NCBI GenBank assembly: GCA_964371655.1
Contig: CAYJOD010000033.1
Coordinates: forward strand, 1 to 60,348
Source: CAZGSN01 sp964371655
GTDB lineage: Bacteria; Desulfobacterota; Binatia; HRBIN30
Length of the DNA: 60,348 bases
Direction of reading: 5' to 3'
Numbering within the stretch: the stretch's first letter is position 1; each line of letters starts with the position of its first letter. Position numbers and translations under genes: made by a program. Shown here one piece after another: positions 1 through 8,962 of the stretch. The notes beneath the pieces were generated by a model that saw only the letters and a list, made by a program, of their open reading frames with translations, had not been told where the DNA came from and searched no databases.

Positions 1-105
1 CGGACAAATTCTTCCGATCCGAACGAAGGTCTTTCCTCTTCATATCCGTGCCCATTCGTGAAATCCGTGGTTCCAATCGATGTGTTTGGGCTGCGGTCAA
101 GCCGC
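1..105. repeat. Partial dispersed inverted-repeat element, family A
   Basis: The first ~100 bases are an inverted, near-identical copy of the sequence at about 32826-32925 (shared words such as ttcttccgatccgaacgaag). The left part lies outside the window. Family A elements carry ends built on the phrase ggaaccacggat and its complement, and recur at 2813-3006, 32822-33020 and 43294-43483. The open reading frame that runs through this copy is repeat-derived, so the downstream gene is taken to start later. Confidence 0.75.
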
Positions 106-214
106 AGAAGCGCAACTTGGACCGCGCGAACGCGCTCGCCGCCTTGCCCCGGCACGACGAACTGTGCACAATCGCATCGCCGCAAAGGAGACTCCGATAA
201 CATTTCAGGGCAAT

Positions 215-1657
215 TTGCCGGGCGTTGAAGGAGCCACGCCGCTCCTGCTCCCGAGTGCCGCCGGGTGGAAAGAACCGCGTACGGCTCGTCTCGTCGGCAT
301 CCTTCTCTTCGCTGTTGCCCTCGCTGCCGGCATCTGGTTGCGTACGCGGGTTTGGCCCCCCGGGCCAAGCTCCGACGAAACCTCGATTCTGCAGCCTTTG
401 TCGGACTTCGGCTTCCGGACCATCGTCGACTCGCCGGAGGCCGCCACCAATCCGCCTCTGTTCCGACTGGTCTTTTCGCTGCTCGGGGATCCGGTTCGAA
501 TGTACAAGTGCGGTCGGGCCGTCAACGCCATCTGCGGTCTTGGTGCGGCCATCATCGCCTTCTTCGTGGCCCGTCGGGCCGCGCGCCGTGACAGCGTGGC
601 GGGAGCCATTGCCGGCGCGGTGGTGATATTGAACCCAACCCTGGCGGTCGAGAGCCAGTCGTACCGTGTTTATGGGCTGCTCGCCTTCGTCGCTGCCGCG
701 CGGATCGCCTGCCTGTGCCTGCTCGTGGAGAATTCGCGGCTCGAGCTCCGTCGCGACGCCTGGTTCTTCTTCGTGTTGCTCACCATCCTTTTTCCATGGC
801 TCCATTATTCATCTATCCCAATGCTCTTGCTGGAGGCGGTTGCCATTGCGGTGCTCTTGCCGAACCACCGGCGCCTGTTGATCGCTCACGTCACCTCTGG
901 TGTGCTGGCGCTTCCCGCCGTGCTGTTGCTCCTGAAGTGGCGGGCCATTTTTCTGCCGCCGCCGCCGTCGGGAAGCCTTCTCGGCAATACGGTGCCGTTG
1001 TGGCTAGGCGGGTACGCCGGCGCCGGTGACTTGACGCTTCTCGTCGCCTTAGCGCTCGTCCTACTCGGTTGCCTGCGCGCAGCTCCTCCGGGACGCGCGG
1101 TCTTCGCGCACGCGCTGGCTTGGATCGGTGCGGCGTTGACCATCGCCAGCTACCGAGCCATTCGGCAAGGGTCGTTGTCCATCACCGTGGTTCCACTCGG
1201 GCTCACGTTGGGACTCCTGGCCACCTCGTTTCCCCGATCCTGGCGATATCTCGGCCACGCAGTGGTGGGGCTTGTTTTCCTGACGTGGCTTTCCTCCTCG
1301 TTTCGTCCCGACCTCCTGCCCGTCGGCTATCCGAATCCCACTATCGGGTCGGTCATTGACTTCGCGGCGGAGATCGCGCGCGAACCACGGCCCGTACGCT
1401 TGCAGGTTTATCCGTCGTGGGGCACAGGCGTGCTTCAGTTTCAGTTCATGGCGGCGGGCGCCGCTGGGAGATGGGCCCAGTGCGGGCAGACCACTCCCTC
1501 CTCCTGCAGCCCAGACCAGACGATTCAGCTATTCGGTGTCGAGAACCTGAATGCCCCGCCGCCGGGGCGTCTCGTGGTCCTCGAGTGCGACAGCGAGCCA
1601 CTCGGCTGCCAGAGGCGAGGAGGCTACGCCTGCGCGAAGGTGTACGAGTGCCCCTAA
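215..1657 (+). CDS. Multi-pass membrane glycosyltransferase-like protein (GT-C / ArnT-like)
   Basis: About 480 aa of mostly hydrophobic sequence with roughly ten predicted membrane segments from about residue 25. A periplasmic-loop motif SSDETS follows the first helix, and is followed by TNPPLF and later SQSYRVYGLL. This arrangement resembles the acidic motif and RxY-type element of GT-C enzymes of the ArnT/GT39/GT83 group, which transfer sugars from polyprenyl-phosphate donors on the outer face of the inner membrane. The C-terminal ~110 residues form a soluble Cys-containing tail. The frame is open back to base 80, but that part is repeat A. I chose the TTG at 215 because AGGG sits just upstream; a GTG at 164 is the alternative. 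A donor could be supplied by the GT2 at 17891-18847. The substrate is unknown. It is convergent with the SGNH gene that follows. Confidence 0.6.
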   Translation: MPGVEGATPLLLPSAAGWKEPRTARLVGILLFAVALAAGIWLRTRVWPPGPSSDETSILQPLSDFGFRTIVDSPEAATNPPLFRLVFSLLGDPVRMYKCGRAVNAICGLGAAIIAFFVARRAARRDSVAGAIAGAVVILNPTLAVESQSYRVYGLLAFVAAARIACLCLLVENSRLELRRDAWFFFVLLTILFPWLHYSSIPMLLLEAVAIAVLLPNHRRLLIAHVTSGVLALPAVLLLLKWRAIFLPPPPSGSLLGNTVPLWLGGYAGAGDLTLLVALALVLLGCLRAAPPGRAVFAHALAWIGAALTIASYRAIRQGSLSITVVPLGLTLGLLATSFPRSWRYLGHAVVGLVFLTWLSSSFRPDLLPVGYPNPTIGSVIDFAAEIAREPRPVRLQVYPSWGTGVLQFQFMAAGAAGRWAQCGQTTPSSCSPDQTIQLFGVENLNAPPPGRLVVLECDSEPLGCQRRGGYACAKVYECP

Positions 1658-1667
1658 CCTCGGGCTC

Positions 1668-2801
1668 TCAGCCCGCGATCGGAGCTGGATGCGTCTTCAA
1701 GTACGTCGCCAAATGATCGGCGACAATTCCATTGCCGAGAGTGCTCCAATGGCCCAGTGCCGATGAACCGGGAGGAGTCCACGCGACCGGCTTGCCGGCG
1801 GCGTAGGCTTCCGCAAACGCACCCATGAGATCGACGCACTCGATCTCTCCCTTGGAGCAGACCTCACGGAACGGCGTGTCAGCGCGTGTCGATCCGTATT
1901 CGTGGGAAGCGGGACCCGTGACAAAGATCGGTCGGGCGCCCGCCGCACGCACCTCCTTCGCAAACTGCTCGAGCAACAGCGTCGGCACCGGCGTCGAGTC
2001 GCCGCTGTGAAGGTAGGGCTCAAGCGGCAGGAGAACGAGGTCCAATATACTCGGACGGAGCCAGAACACCCGGTGTACCTCCTCGGGAGAGGGCACCGGA
2101 ATCCCACGCAGGACGAGCCGATTATCCTTCAGAACGAAGCGGGGTTTGTACCAGGTGGTAAAATCCGCATCGGCGCGGCCGGCGAGCATCTGCACGTAGT
2201 TCAGCACGACGACGTCGGGATGGAAGTGGACTCCTTCTGCGCGGAAGCGAAGCAGCACCTGATCCATGCCGTAACCCAGCACGCCGAAGTTCAGCACCTC
2301 GGCGTGATCGAGTGAACGTTCCAGCTGCGCGGCAAAGGTGTCATCGTCGCCGACGTCCATTCCAAAAGCAAACGAATCGCCGAAGACCTCGACACGCACC
2401 GCGCCCGCAGGTTTTTCGTGCCCGTAAACGCGAGTAGCCCGCAACCTTTCGGAGTTGACCGTCATGGGGTTGCCGCGGTCCATGATGTTACCCGGCGTGT
2501 TGGTCCAACCCAGATTGGGATCGGCTTCCAGAGGGAAGCGGTGGTGCAGCCAGCCGCCACCGGCTTCATATTGCGCCATCTGCGAGATGAGCCATCCACG
2601 TTGCCCATACTGTTCAAGGCGCCGCCCAAATGCGGGGCGTGACATCCCATAACGAACCAACGCCTCCGCGATCGCGAGGGCGATAGCCAGCTTGACAATG
2701 CGACCAAGAAGCCGGCGAGCGAGCGATCGCCGCGGCACCGATGACATGACGTCGACGCTAGCCGCGTGGTGTGAGCTGGGCAACGGGTTGCGTCTGGACA
2801 T
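1668..2801 (-). CDS. Membrane-anchored SGNH/GDSL hydrolase-type protein
   Basis: 377 aa with one N-terminal membrane anchor at about residues 33-50, so the catalytic part should face the periplasm. It shows SGNH block I (VFGDSF, Ser143), a block II-like NFGVLGYG near 171-178, a DVVVLNYV strand, and a C-terminal GHWSTLGN that would hold the catalytic His. The family includes esterases and O-acyltransferases such as AlgX/DltD-like proteins. The exact substrate cannot be told. ATG at 2801 is used; ATG at 2747 is an alternative. It is one of three SGNH proteins in the first 22 kb, which suggests a shared acylation or deacylation role in the surface or product-modifying part of the locus. The Ser-containing block is clear and the His block is less canonical. 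Confidence 0.7.
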   Translation of the reverse strand: MSRRNPLPSSHHAASVDVMSSVPRRSLARRLLGRIVKLAIALAIAEALVRYGMSRPAFGRRLEQYGQRGWLISQMAQYEAGGGWLHHRFPLEADPNLGWTNTPGNIMDRGNPMTVNSERLRATRVYGHEKPAGAVRVEVFGDSFAFGMDVGDDDTFAAQLERSLDHAEVLNFGVLGYGMDQVLLRFRAEGVHFHPDVVVLNYVQMLAGRADADFTTWYKPRFVLKDNRLVLRGIPVPSPEEVHRVFWLRPSILDLVLLPLEPYLHSGDSTPVPTLLLEQFAKEVRAAGARPIFVTGPASHEYGSTRADTPFREVCSKGEIECVDLMGAFAEAYAAGKPVAWTPPGSSALGHWSTLGNGIVADHLATYLKTHPAPIAG

Positions 2802-2812
2802 GGATCCGGGAT

Positions 2813-3006
2813 CTCAGGCCGAAAACATCAATTGGAACCGCGGATGGACACGGATTCACGCGGATTGCCGGTACTTCGGCTCGCGTACGCAGGTATCGAA
2901 ATGTGTCGAGACACCGAGGGACCAATCAGCAATTTCCCCAAGCTCCTCTTGCTTCATCCGTGTCCATCCGCGTTCATCCGCGGTTCAACTGTTCTTTTCC
3001 GGCTCA
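2813..3006. repeat. Dispersed inverted-repeat element, family A
   Basis: About 194 bp with imperfect terminal inverted repeats. The left end reads ctcaggccgaaaacatcaat then ggaaccgcggat. The right end reads atccgcggttcaa then ttttccggctcag. There is no coding capacity of its own; the frames crossing it look like noise. It fills most of the gap between the SGNH gene (2801) and the end of the NifK-like gene (3144). The remaining bases 3007-3143 hold nothing I recognise. Confidence 0.75.
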
Positions 3007-3143
3007 GCCTGCGGTCATTCGTCGATCGGATGTTTGAGTCGCGCGGACTACGGGCGCGCGCGCCGCCACCGCGAAGCGCACGACCGCGAACGTGGGCGCG
3101 TCTGCTCTTCCGAAGTACTAAAGTTCTGGTGAGCCGATGCGCT

Positions 3144-4418
3144 TCAGGGTTCGAGGTGCTCGGCCATCCGCTCCACGAACGCCAGGAAACCGGGATAGCC
3201 GAGGAAGGGACGGTCCGACAACACGTGGTAGCCGTAGGAGAGGAACCCAAACTCCATGGAAGGAGGCGAGGCCGCCGACCTTCTCTGGTCAGCAAAGGTC
3301 CTTTGGTCGACGCGGCAGGCGACGAGGAGGTCGGGACGGTCGAGGATACGCGTCACCTCCTCCATCCCTAGGCTGGGCTCGTGGAGGATGGTCACACCCG
3401 AACGATTCGGTCCGTGCGCCCGGCGAGCAATGGAGATCGCCCCTTCCACGTGCATCCCGGTTTCTTCGGCGATGTCGAGGAAGCCGTCGAGCAGGTGAGG
3501 ATCGCCAACAAAGGAGACGCGACGGTGCAGAAAGAGGTGGGGCAGGACCCATTCCAGACGTGGCACCACGCGCCCGAGCTGTTCGTCCACGAAGGACTCG
3601 GCCAGCGACTCCCGTCCTGTCGCTTCGGCAATCGTGCGCAGAAACGCCGTCGTCTTGGCGAGTCCGAATGGGACGTCCACCTCGACGATTTCCGCGCCGG
3701 TCCTATCGGCGATGGTCTCCGCCGCGCGCCGACCATACGGGAGGGAGATGATCCATTCCGCCTCCTCGGCGCGCCGGAGGTTCGAGATCGGCTCTCCCCC
3801 GAGCCACACCGACACCGTCTCCAGCCCGAGCGCAGCGAGCATTCGCCGCAACTCGGCGAGATTGGCCACGTGGTCCCCCTCATTCCGATCCATGAGGTAG
3901 CCGACGATAGCCGCCGTGCGCGGTCGCCTTTGACCGGATCGAAGCTCGAGACCGCGGGCGATGGCATGCAGGGTCTGGGCGTAGCCGTCGAGCCAATCGC
4001 CGACCAGCGAGCTGGGCGGGACGTCGATGGCGACACGGGTCAGCGAGCCATTGAGGCCGCGGATTACCCGGCCATAGTCCACGCCGGTGATCGAGCACAT
4101 CGGTAGCGCCGTAACGATCACACCGCCGCCGCCCTCGATCGCGTCGAGCCTGCGAATCTGGTTGCGCAGCACATCGTCGTGCTCGAGCACGACGCCCTGG
4201 GAGCAAACGTTCGAGAAGCTGACGCGGTGCTGGCCGCGAACGTCAAGCAGCGTCGAGTTCCAGTCGTGGCGGCCGTGGATGAAGTGGGCTTTGTAGAGGG
4301 TGCAATCCGGGCCATCCACCAGGAGGTAGGCGTCGGGAATGGCGTTGATCGCCAGATACACGCCGACCAGGCTGGAGAAGTTCAGCGGAACCTGGAAGTT
4401 CTCTCCTGCGTCCGTCAC
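3144..4418 (-). CDS. Nitrogenase component 1-like protein (NifK/BchB-like subunit), system A
   Basis: 424 aa. It has the layout of the oxidoreductase/nitrogenase component 1 superfamily: three N-terminal cysteines at C39 (GPDCT), C72 (NVCSQG) and C108 (LPMCSI), Rossmann-like repeats, and a C-terminal EFGFLSYGYH followed by PFLGYPG, a typical component 1 ending. Family members pair with a second component 1 subunit and receive electrons from a NifH-type ATPase. At 424 aa it is shorter than NifK and close to DPOR/CfbD-type subunits. It starts with GTG overlapping the stop of the NifH-NifD-like fusion by 4 bp (GTGA), so the two are translationally coupled and probably form one complex. I infer that its three cysteines, plus one from the fusion partner, could hold an Fe-S cluster. 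The substrate is unknown; nothing points to N2 fixation. Confidence 0.8.
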   Translation of the reverse strand: MTDAGENFQVPLNFSSLVGVYLAINAIPDAYLLVDGPDCTLYKAHFIHGRHDWNSTLLDVRGQHRVSFSNVCSQGVVLEHDDVLRNQIRRLDAIEGGGGVIVTALPMCSITGVDYGRVIRGLNGSLTRVAIDVPPSSLVGDWLDGYAQTLHAIARGLELRSGQRRPRTAAIVGYLMDRNEGDHVANLAELRRMLAALGLETVSVWLGGEPISNLRRAEEAEWIISLPYGRRAAETIADRTGAEIVEVDVPFGLAKTTAFLRTIAEATGRESLAESFVDEQLGRVVPRLEWVLPHLFLHRRVSFVGDPHLLDGFLDIAEETGMHVEGAISIARRAHGPNRSGVTILHEPSLGMEEVTRILDRPDLLVACRVDQRTFADQRRSAASPPSMEFGFLSYGYHVLSDRPFLGYPGFLAFVERMAEHLEP

Positions 4419-7060
4419 TGGCGCTTCCCCAGGTAGCGCGCGTAGCGCTCATAGAAGGGCCATTGGCAGATGTGGTTGAGGCGCTCCAGCGTGCGTAGCG
4501 CCCCAGCCGGGCTCATCTCGAACGCGGAGACCGAGAACTGGCGTTTTCCCACGCGTGTCAGTCGCTCGTCGAAGAAGAACTCGGAATACGCCGCCGCGAA
4601 GGTCCCCTCGCGCAGCACCTTCTCCAGCTCGGCCGGCGTCTTGAAGTCCTCGCCGAAGAGCAGCACCTCGACGCCGAACCCCATCTCCTCCAGCACGGCG
4701 ATCATTGGGATCCCGAACAGGGTCTTGGGCTCGTTCAACCGCTCGAGGTGATCCGTATCGAGAATGAAGGCTAGCTGACGCGTGCGCGCTACTTCGCGCG
4801 CCGGCTCCCACTGCGACGCCAATTCGGAAACGACCCGGTCGAAGGCTGCCCCGGCGCTCTCCTCCAAATGGAAGTGCGCAGCCACACTCTGCAGCCAAGC
4901 GCGGCTCCCTGCCATACCATAGGGGGCGGCGGGGGTGATGCTCTCAATGGGAAGGATCTCGAAAGTCTCGCGGTAGGTCTTCTCGTAGCGAGCGTTTGGA
5001 TAGAAGACCTGAAGGCCCGCCGTGAGGTAGTTTCTCGCCTGCTCCATGGTCAGCCGCGGCATAACCCACTGGTTGACTTCGATTCCGGTCGCTCGCAGGA
5101 GGGTGATCAGCTCGGTCATCGCCTCGCACCTGGGGAAACCCACCAGGTTGATGCAGCGGTCGCGGCGCTCGGCGGGGGCCAGCAACTTCTCCTGAATCCC
5201 CCGAAAGAGGACGCTGCCGACGTCTTGCCCCTTATTGCTGGCGGGATTGGTGTAAATGATTGGCACCTTCAGTTTGTCGCGGAATGCGTCGATGATGCCC
5301 TCGGCATCGTCGCCGATTACCGTCGGGACGCAAGTGGAATGGACGACGATCGCCTCGACTCCCTCGCTGTGCGTGGCTGCCCGCTCCAGCGCACCCTTGA
5401 GGCGCTGGCCGCCGCCGCGAATTACGTCATGGTCTCGGAGGTCAGTGGTCATGTTCTGGATCTGCCGCATCGGGTTCTGGTCACCACTGGAGACCGTCTG
5501 TGACTGGGCGATCGACGCGGCCCTCTCCGACTGGCGCAGCCAGGGAAAATTGAAGAATGAGACGAGATCGTTATTGAAGGACGGGGTAGCGAATTCGCAT
5601 TCCATGTCCTGGTGTTTGATCTGCAGAACACCCATGTCCACCTGCAGGCCGGTTTGGGCGTTGCGTTGTGCCTCCTGATCGCAAAAGAAATTTCGCCACT
5701 GACTGAGACTGCCCCATTGCTGAGAGCTGGGGATCCCGTCCGGCCCCGCATTGTTGGAGGTCTCCCGCGAGCCGTTACTTCCATGCTGGTGATCGCCCCG
5801 GTGGTGCGAGTTAGCGACGCCGTCCGGTCCCTCCGGCGAGTAGGTCACCCGCGAGCCGTCGCTCCCGTTGTGGTGATCACCGCGTTGTGCCGAGATGGCG
5901 ACCCCGTCCGGTCCCTCCGGCGAATAGGTCACCCGCGAGCGGTCGTCCCGCTCGTCGGGGCCGTGCGTCGGATGCGGCCCCCGGTTCCTCTGAAGGTCGA
6001 TCGCCGCCGCCAACGTCGCTTGGAGCTTCGGGTTCGCCGCCAGCTTCTCTTTAAGCCGAGGGTCGGCGGCGAGCTTCTTCTTCAAGCGCAGGGCAGCCGC
6101 TAGCGCCGCTTGCAGCTTCGGGTTCGCATCCGGCCTTTCATGCATCCGGGGATCGGGGCGCGTGGGTCGATCACCCGACGGGCGTGGTGGCGGCGCCGGC
6201 GCCGCCACCATCGCAGGCTCCTCCTGGCGCTGTGGCTCGGGCTCAACGAACGCTTGCCGCGACAACTGGTGAAAGCGCTCGTCGGACAGTGGGGTTGGAG
6301 CCGGGGTTGAGTCCGGCTCGATGCGCAGCAGCTCGGCGGCCAGTGCCTCGATCTGCTGCGTGATCTCGGCCTCGGGAGCGTGTTCCACTACGGTGAGGCG
6401 CTTGTACTCTGCTTGGCGCACCACGGTCGTACGTGGCAGGAAGGTGAGCACCCGGGTTCCGATGAGCGTCGCGAACCGCTCAACGCTCTCCCGGTCAGCG
6501 CCCGGATCACGGAGGTTCGCCACCATCCCGACCAGGCGGACTCCGTTGGAGGTATAGTTACGAACCGCGCGGGCGATGTTGTTGGCGGCGTAGAGGGCCA
6601 TGAGCTCCTCGGACATCACGATGCAGACACGATCCGCCAACCCCTTGCGCAGAGGCGCCGCGAAGCCGCCGCACACCACGTCGCCGAGAACATCGAAGAG
6701 GATGATGTCGTAGCGATCGTCCTTCAGGCCACCGGCCTCTTCGAGGACCTCGATCATCCGCGACACGCCCCGACCGGCGCAGCCGATCCCTGGTTCGGGA
6801 CCGCCCGCCTCGACACAATCGATGCCGTGGCGGCCGGTGACCACGAGGCGGGCCAGGTTGCCACGTCCACCCATAAACATGCTCTGCTCGACGACGGTGG
6901 GAATCGGCTTGCCCTCCGTCACCGCCACCGTGGTGTCGTGCTTCGGATCACAGCCGACGAGGAGCACCCTCCGCCCCTGCCGGGCGAAGACCACCGCCAG
7001 GTTCGCCGAGAGGGTAGACTTGCCGATGCCACCCTTTCCAAAGATCGCGATCTTGTGCAT
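4415..7060 (-). CDS. NifH-like reductase fused to a NifD/E-like component 1 domain
   Basis: 881 aa, a rare fusion. Residues 1-250 are a full NifH/BchL-type ATPase: P-loop GKGGIGKST (9-17), GCDPKHD switch I, C94 in PGIGCAGRG and C130 in GDVVCGG, the two cysteines that hold the bridging [4Fe-4S] cluster in NifH. Residues about 250-450 are a low-complexity linker with two repeat types: amphipathic NPKLQAAL/PRLKEKL units at 313-355 and three 28-residue SRVTYSPEGPDG-type repeats at 375-450. Residues about 455-881 are component 1-like: QNMTTDLRDHDVIRGG and HSTCVPTVIGDD (C577) match NifD/NifE signatures. The cysteine that normally precedes TNM is missing, and the first ligand cysteine cannot be found in its usual place; C460 and C488 lie upstream. 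GGGAG lies 5 bases before the ATG. It is coupled to the NifK-like gene by a 4-bp overlap. Fusing electron donor and acceptor in one chain implies a fixed stoichiometry. Confidence 0.85.
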   Translation of the reverse strand: MHKIAIFGKGGIGKSTLSANLAVVFARQGRRVLLVGCDPKHDTTVAVTEGKPIPTVVEQSMFMGGRGNLARLVVTGRHGIDCVEAGGPEPGIGCAGRGVSRMIEVLEEAGGLKDDRYDIILFDVLGDVVCGGFAAPLRKGLADRVCIVMSEELMALYAANNIARAVRNYTSNGVRLVGMVANLRDPGADRESVERFATLIGTRVLTFLPRTTVVRQAEYKRLTVVEHAPEAEITQQIEALAAELLRIEPDSTPAPTPLSDERFHQLSRQAFVEPEPQRQEEPAMVAAPAPPPRPSGDRPTRPDPRMHERPDANPKLQAALAAALRLKKKLAADPRLKEKLAANPKLQATLAAAIDLQRNRGPHPTHGPDERDDRSRVTYSPEGPDGVAISAQRGDHHNGSDGSRVTYSPEGPDGVANSHHRGDHQHGSNGSRETSNNAGPDGIPSSQQWGSLSQWRNFFCDQEAQRNAQTGLQVDMGVLQIKHQDMECEFATPSFNNDLVSFFNFPWLRQSERAASIAQSQTVSSGDQNPMRQIQNMTTDLRDHDVIRGGGQRLKGALERAATHSEGVEAIVVHSTCVPTVIGDDAEGIIDAFRDKLKVPIIYTNPASNKGQDVGSVLFRGIQEKLLAPAERRDRCINLVGFPRCEAMTELITLLRATGIEVNQWVMPRLTMEQARNYLTAGLQVFYPNARYEKTYRETFEILPIESITPAAPYGMAGSRAWLQSVAAHFHLEESAGAAFDRVVSELASQWEPAREVARTRQLAFILDTDHLERLNEPKTLFGIPMIAVLEEMGFGVEVLLFGEDFKTPAELEKVLREGTFAAAYSEFFFDERLTRVGKRQFSVSAFEMSPAGALRTLERLNHICQWPFYERYARYLGKRQ
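5711..5938 (-). repeat. 84-bp in-frame tandem repeat inside the NifH-NifD-like fusion
   Basis: Two full 28-codon units (5938-5855 and 5854-5771) and a diverged partial third (5770-5711) encode SRVTYSPEGPDGVA, SRVTYSPEGPDGVA and SRETSNNAGPDGIP followed by His/Gly/Asp-rich spacers. The repeats sit between the ATPase and component 1 domains. They may only be a flexible tether; a substrate-like or carrier role is possible but unproven. Confidence 0.85.
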
Positions 7061-7729
7061 CTACACTCCCTGTTCTGTGTCGTGCCCCGGAGAGATCCGG
7101 GAATGCCCACCCTTAGCACCGCGGACACACCAATAACAGCAAAGAAAGAGGGACGCCGGGAAGCTTACGTGGTGCTGAAGTCGGCCCTCGACGCCGGCTG
7201 AAGTCCTCTTAGAGACTGTGAAGGAATGGCTGGCCAGGTGGCGCAGGCGTCCCTGCCTGCGCGGCCGGGCAGGCACGGAGGCCTGCCCCACCATCGCTTG
7301 CGATTTGAGGTCTGAGGTATTGTTCCGGCGCAGCGATTTCTTCATCACCTCTCAGTTCACCGACCATGGGGTGGTGGGTCAGTTTGATGTTTTCGCCCGA
7401 TGTCATCCCGAGCGAAGCGAGGGATCTGCAGTGGAATGTAGTGCCCACCGTGGCCCCGGAAGATTCCTCGCCGCGGAAATTGCGACGGCTCGGAATGACA
7501 ATCAAACTGACCCAATACCAACCTCGGACAACGCTTGACAGTGTCCGTGTGCGCCGCAATAGTAAATCCATCCCGCACTTCGAGAGCAGCTCCGCGATCC
7601 GACGTTTATGCAAAACCGCAAATTGATGCGCGCTACTCGCTTGCGCGAGCGACGATGGGAAGATGCGCGTGCGACCAATCAGGCGACCGCGGCGTCGCCG
7701 GTGCTCATTTCGCCAACTCGGTGACACGG
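7061..7729. promoter_or_regulatory. Divergent intergenic region between the fusion gene and the radical SAM operon
   Basis: 669 bp separates two divergent operons, so promoters for both must lie here. No confident -35/-10 or sigma-54 site could be picked. Content seen: a GC-rich small palindrome around 7240-7290 (gcaggcgtccctgcctgc) and the family B inverted-repeat element at 7375-7514. An open frame runs from 7535 into the radical SAM gene, but its sequence before 7730 does not look coding. Confidence 0.5.
7375..7514. repeat. MITE-like element, family B, copy 1
   Basis: 140 bp with 14-bp perfect terminal inverted repeats: tgggtcagtttgat at 7375-7388 and atcaaactgaccca at 7501-7514. The interior contains catcccgagcgaagcgaggg. 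A second copy of exactly the same length is at 15204-15343 and differs at only a few positions. It has no coding capacity. Confidence 0.85.
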
Positions 7730-8785
7730 ATGGCTGCGGAGTCCCTAGCCCTAGCATGGTGGCAGCGAATCGAGGGCGGCTGGTACCGCCTCCCCGGCGC
7801 GAATTGCCAGCTACACTGTGCTTATTGCGCCGCCGGCATCAGTCGAATGCCGGCACCGTTCCAATCGTTTTTTCACGGTGGAGAACTGCCCTCCTATTCG
7901 GAGTCTGACCGTGCCGAGATCGTCCGGGAAGTCGGGCTCATCTTAGACGCTACGCCACCCGGCGAGCCGCTGCACCTCACGGCGGACGACCTGCTGACGT
8001 TCGATGGGTTCATCGACGTGCTTGAGGAATTCAAGCGCCACAGCCGCCATATGGACCTCATCACACCGGGCCTAAAGCTTGCGGACCTCGACTTTGCACG
8101 AACGCTCAGCGGCTATGATCTGCGCCTCACCATCACCTACCTTGCGCACAGCGACGCGGCCTACCAATCGCTCACGCAGAACGGCCAGGCGCGATCGCTC
8201 ATCGAGCAGGCACTGCGGAATCTCAAGCGCGTCGGCGTCCCGTTTCTCGTCAATACGGTCATCACTCGCGCCGGGTGCGCCGAGCTGGTCGACATCGCCC
8301 GCTTTCTCTTCGCGGAGATCGGTGTCCGTCACTTCACCGCGCAGATGATTTATCTCGAGCAGGGACTGCTCGATAACCGCGCGCGCAAGAGCGAGCGCGA
8401 AGCGACGGCCCTCGGCTGGGAAGCCAACGGGGCGGATCTGTTTGCTCCGTTCGGCGAGCTCGATCGTCAGCTCGCGCTCGTCGAGGCACTTTGCGTGAAG
8501 CTGGACCGGCGCGTAGCGATCGTCGACGTCCCGCTCTGCCAGTTGCGCCCCGAGCTGATCCGCAGTCGCCACTTCGAGTACTCGATCACCCACCATCCGC
8601 AATTCGACACTGATTCGCCGACCGCCTATTGCCGCAGCGATGACTGCGCCGGTTGTCCCCTGGACGGCCGCTGCTGCTACATTTCAGCGGCCTACCTGCA
8701 GAAATATCCGAGCACGCGCGTCGACGCCGCGAAGGTGGGCGCAAACTGGGGGCCTGTCGCCGCAAGGCAGCGTGGGTTGAAATGA
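7730..8785 (+). CDS. Radical SAM protein with Cys-rich C-terminal cluster
   Basis: 351 aa from the ATG at 7730. The radical SAM cluster motif CX3CX2C is C26-C30-C33 in GANCQLHCAYC. The C-terminal end carries YCRSDDCAGCPLDGRCCYI, an arrangement that could hold an auxiliary Fe-S cluster as in twitch or SPASM domains. Radical SAM enzymes cleave S-adenosylmethionine to start radical chemistry; the substrate here cannot be named. The open frame extends upstream to 7535, but the extra residues look like translated intergenic sequence; GTG at 7721 is another possible start. It is the first gene of a plus-strand set followed by a HemN-like protein and a TPR protein, divergent from the nitrogenase-like fusion. 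It does not closely resemble the SPASM-like enzyme at 25033-26496 outside the general fold. Confidence 0.75.
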   Translation: MAAESLALAWWQRIEGGWYRLPGANCQLHCAYCAAGISRMPAPFQSFFHGGELPSYSESDRAEIVREVGLILDATPPGEPLHLTADDLLTFDGFIDVLEEFKRHSRHMDLITPGLKLADLDFARTLSGYDLRLTITYLAHSDAAYQSLTQNGQARSLIEQALRNLKRVGVPFLVNTVITRAGCAELVDIARFLFAEIGVRHFTAQMIYLEQGLLDNRARKSEREATALGWEANGADLFAPFGELDRQLALVEALCVKLDRRVAIVDVPLCQLRPELIRSRHFEYSITHHPQFDTDSPTAYCRSDDCAGCPLDGRCCYISAAYLQKYPSTRVDAAKVGANWGPVAARQRGLK

Positions 8786-8962
8786 AGCACTGCTTGGTTA
8801 GCAGCCCGTTGGAATATCGTCACTCCTGCGGAAGCCGGGGTCCAGAAGTCCTAGGAAGATATGGATTCCGGCTTTCGCCGAAAAAACGGATTCAATGGCC
8901 CCACTACGTTTCCATTGAGCGACTAGCGACGTACCGGCGATTTGTGGGTCGGGTGGATGTTC

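Noticed and set aside
80..214. N-terminal extension of the first gene
   Set aside because: The first part is family A repeat and the rest has no membrane or family features; a start at 215 has a better upstream site.
7240..7290. Intrinsic terminator or tRNA-like fold near the GC-rich palindrome
   Set aside because: No T-run, cloverleaf or CCA end; likely part of a repeat.
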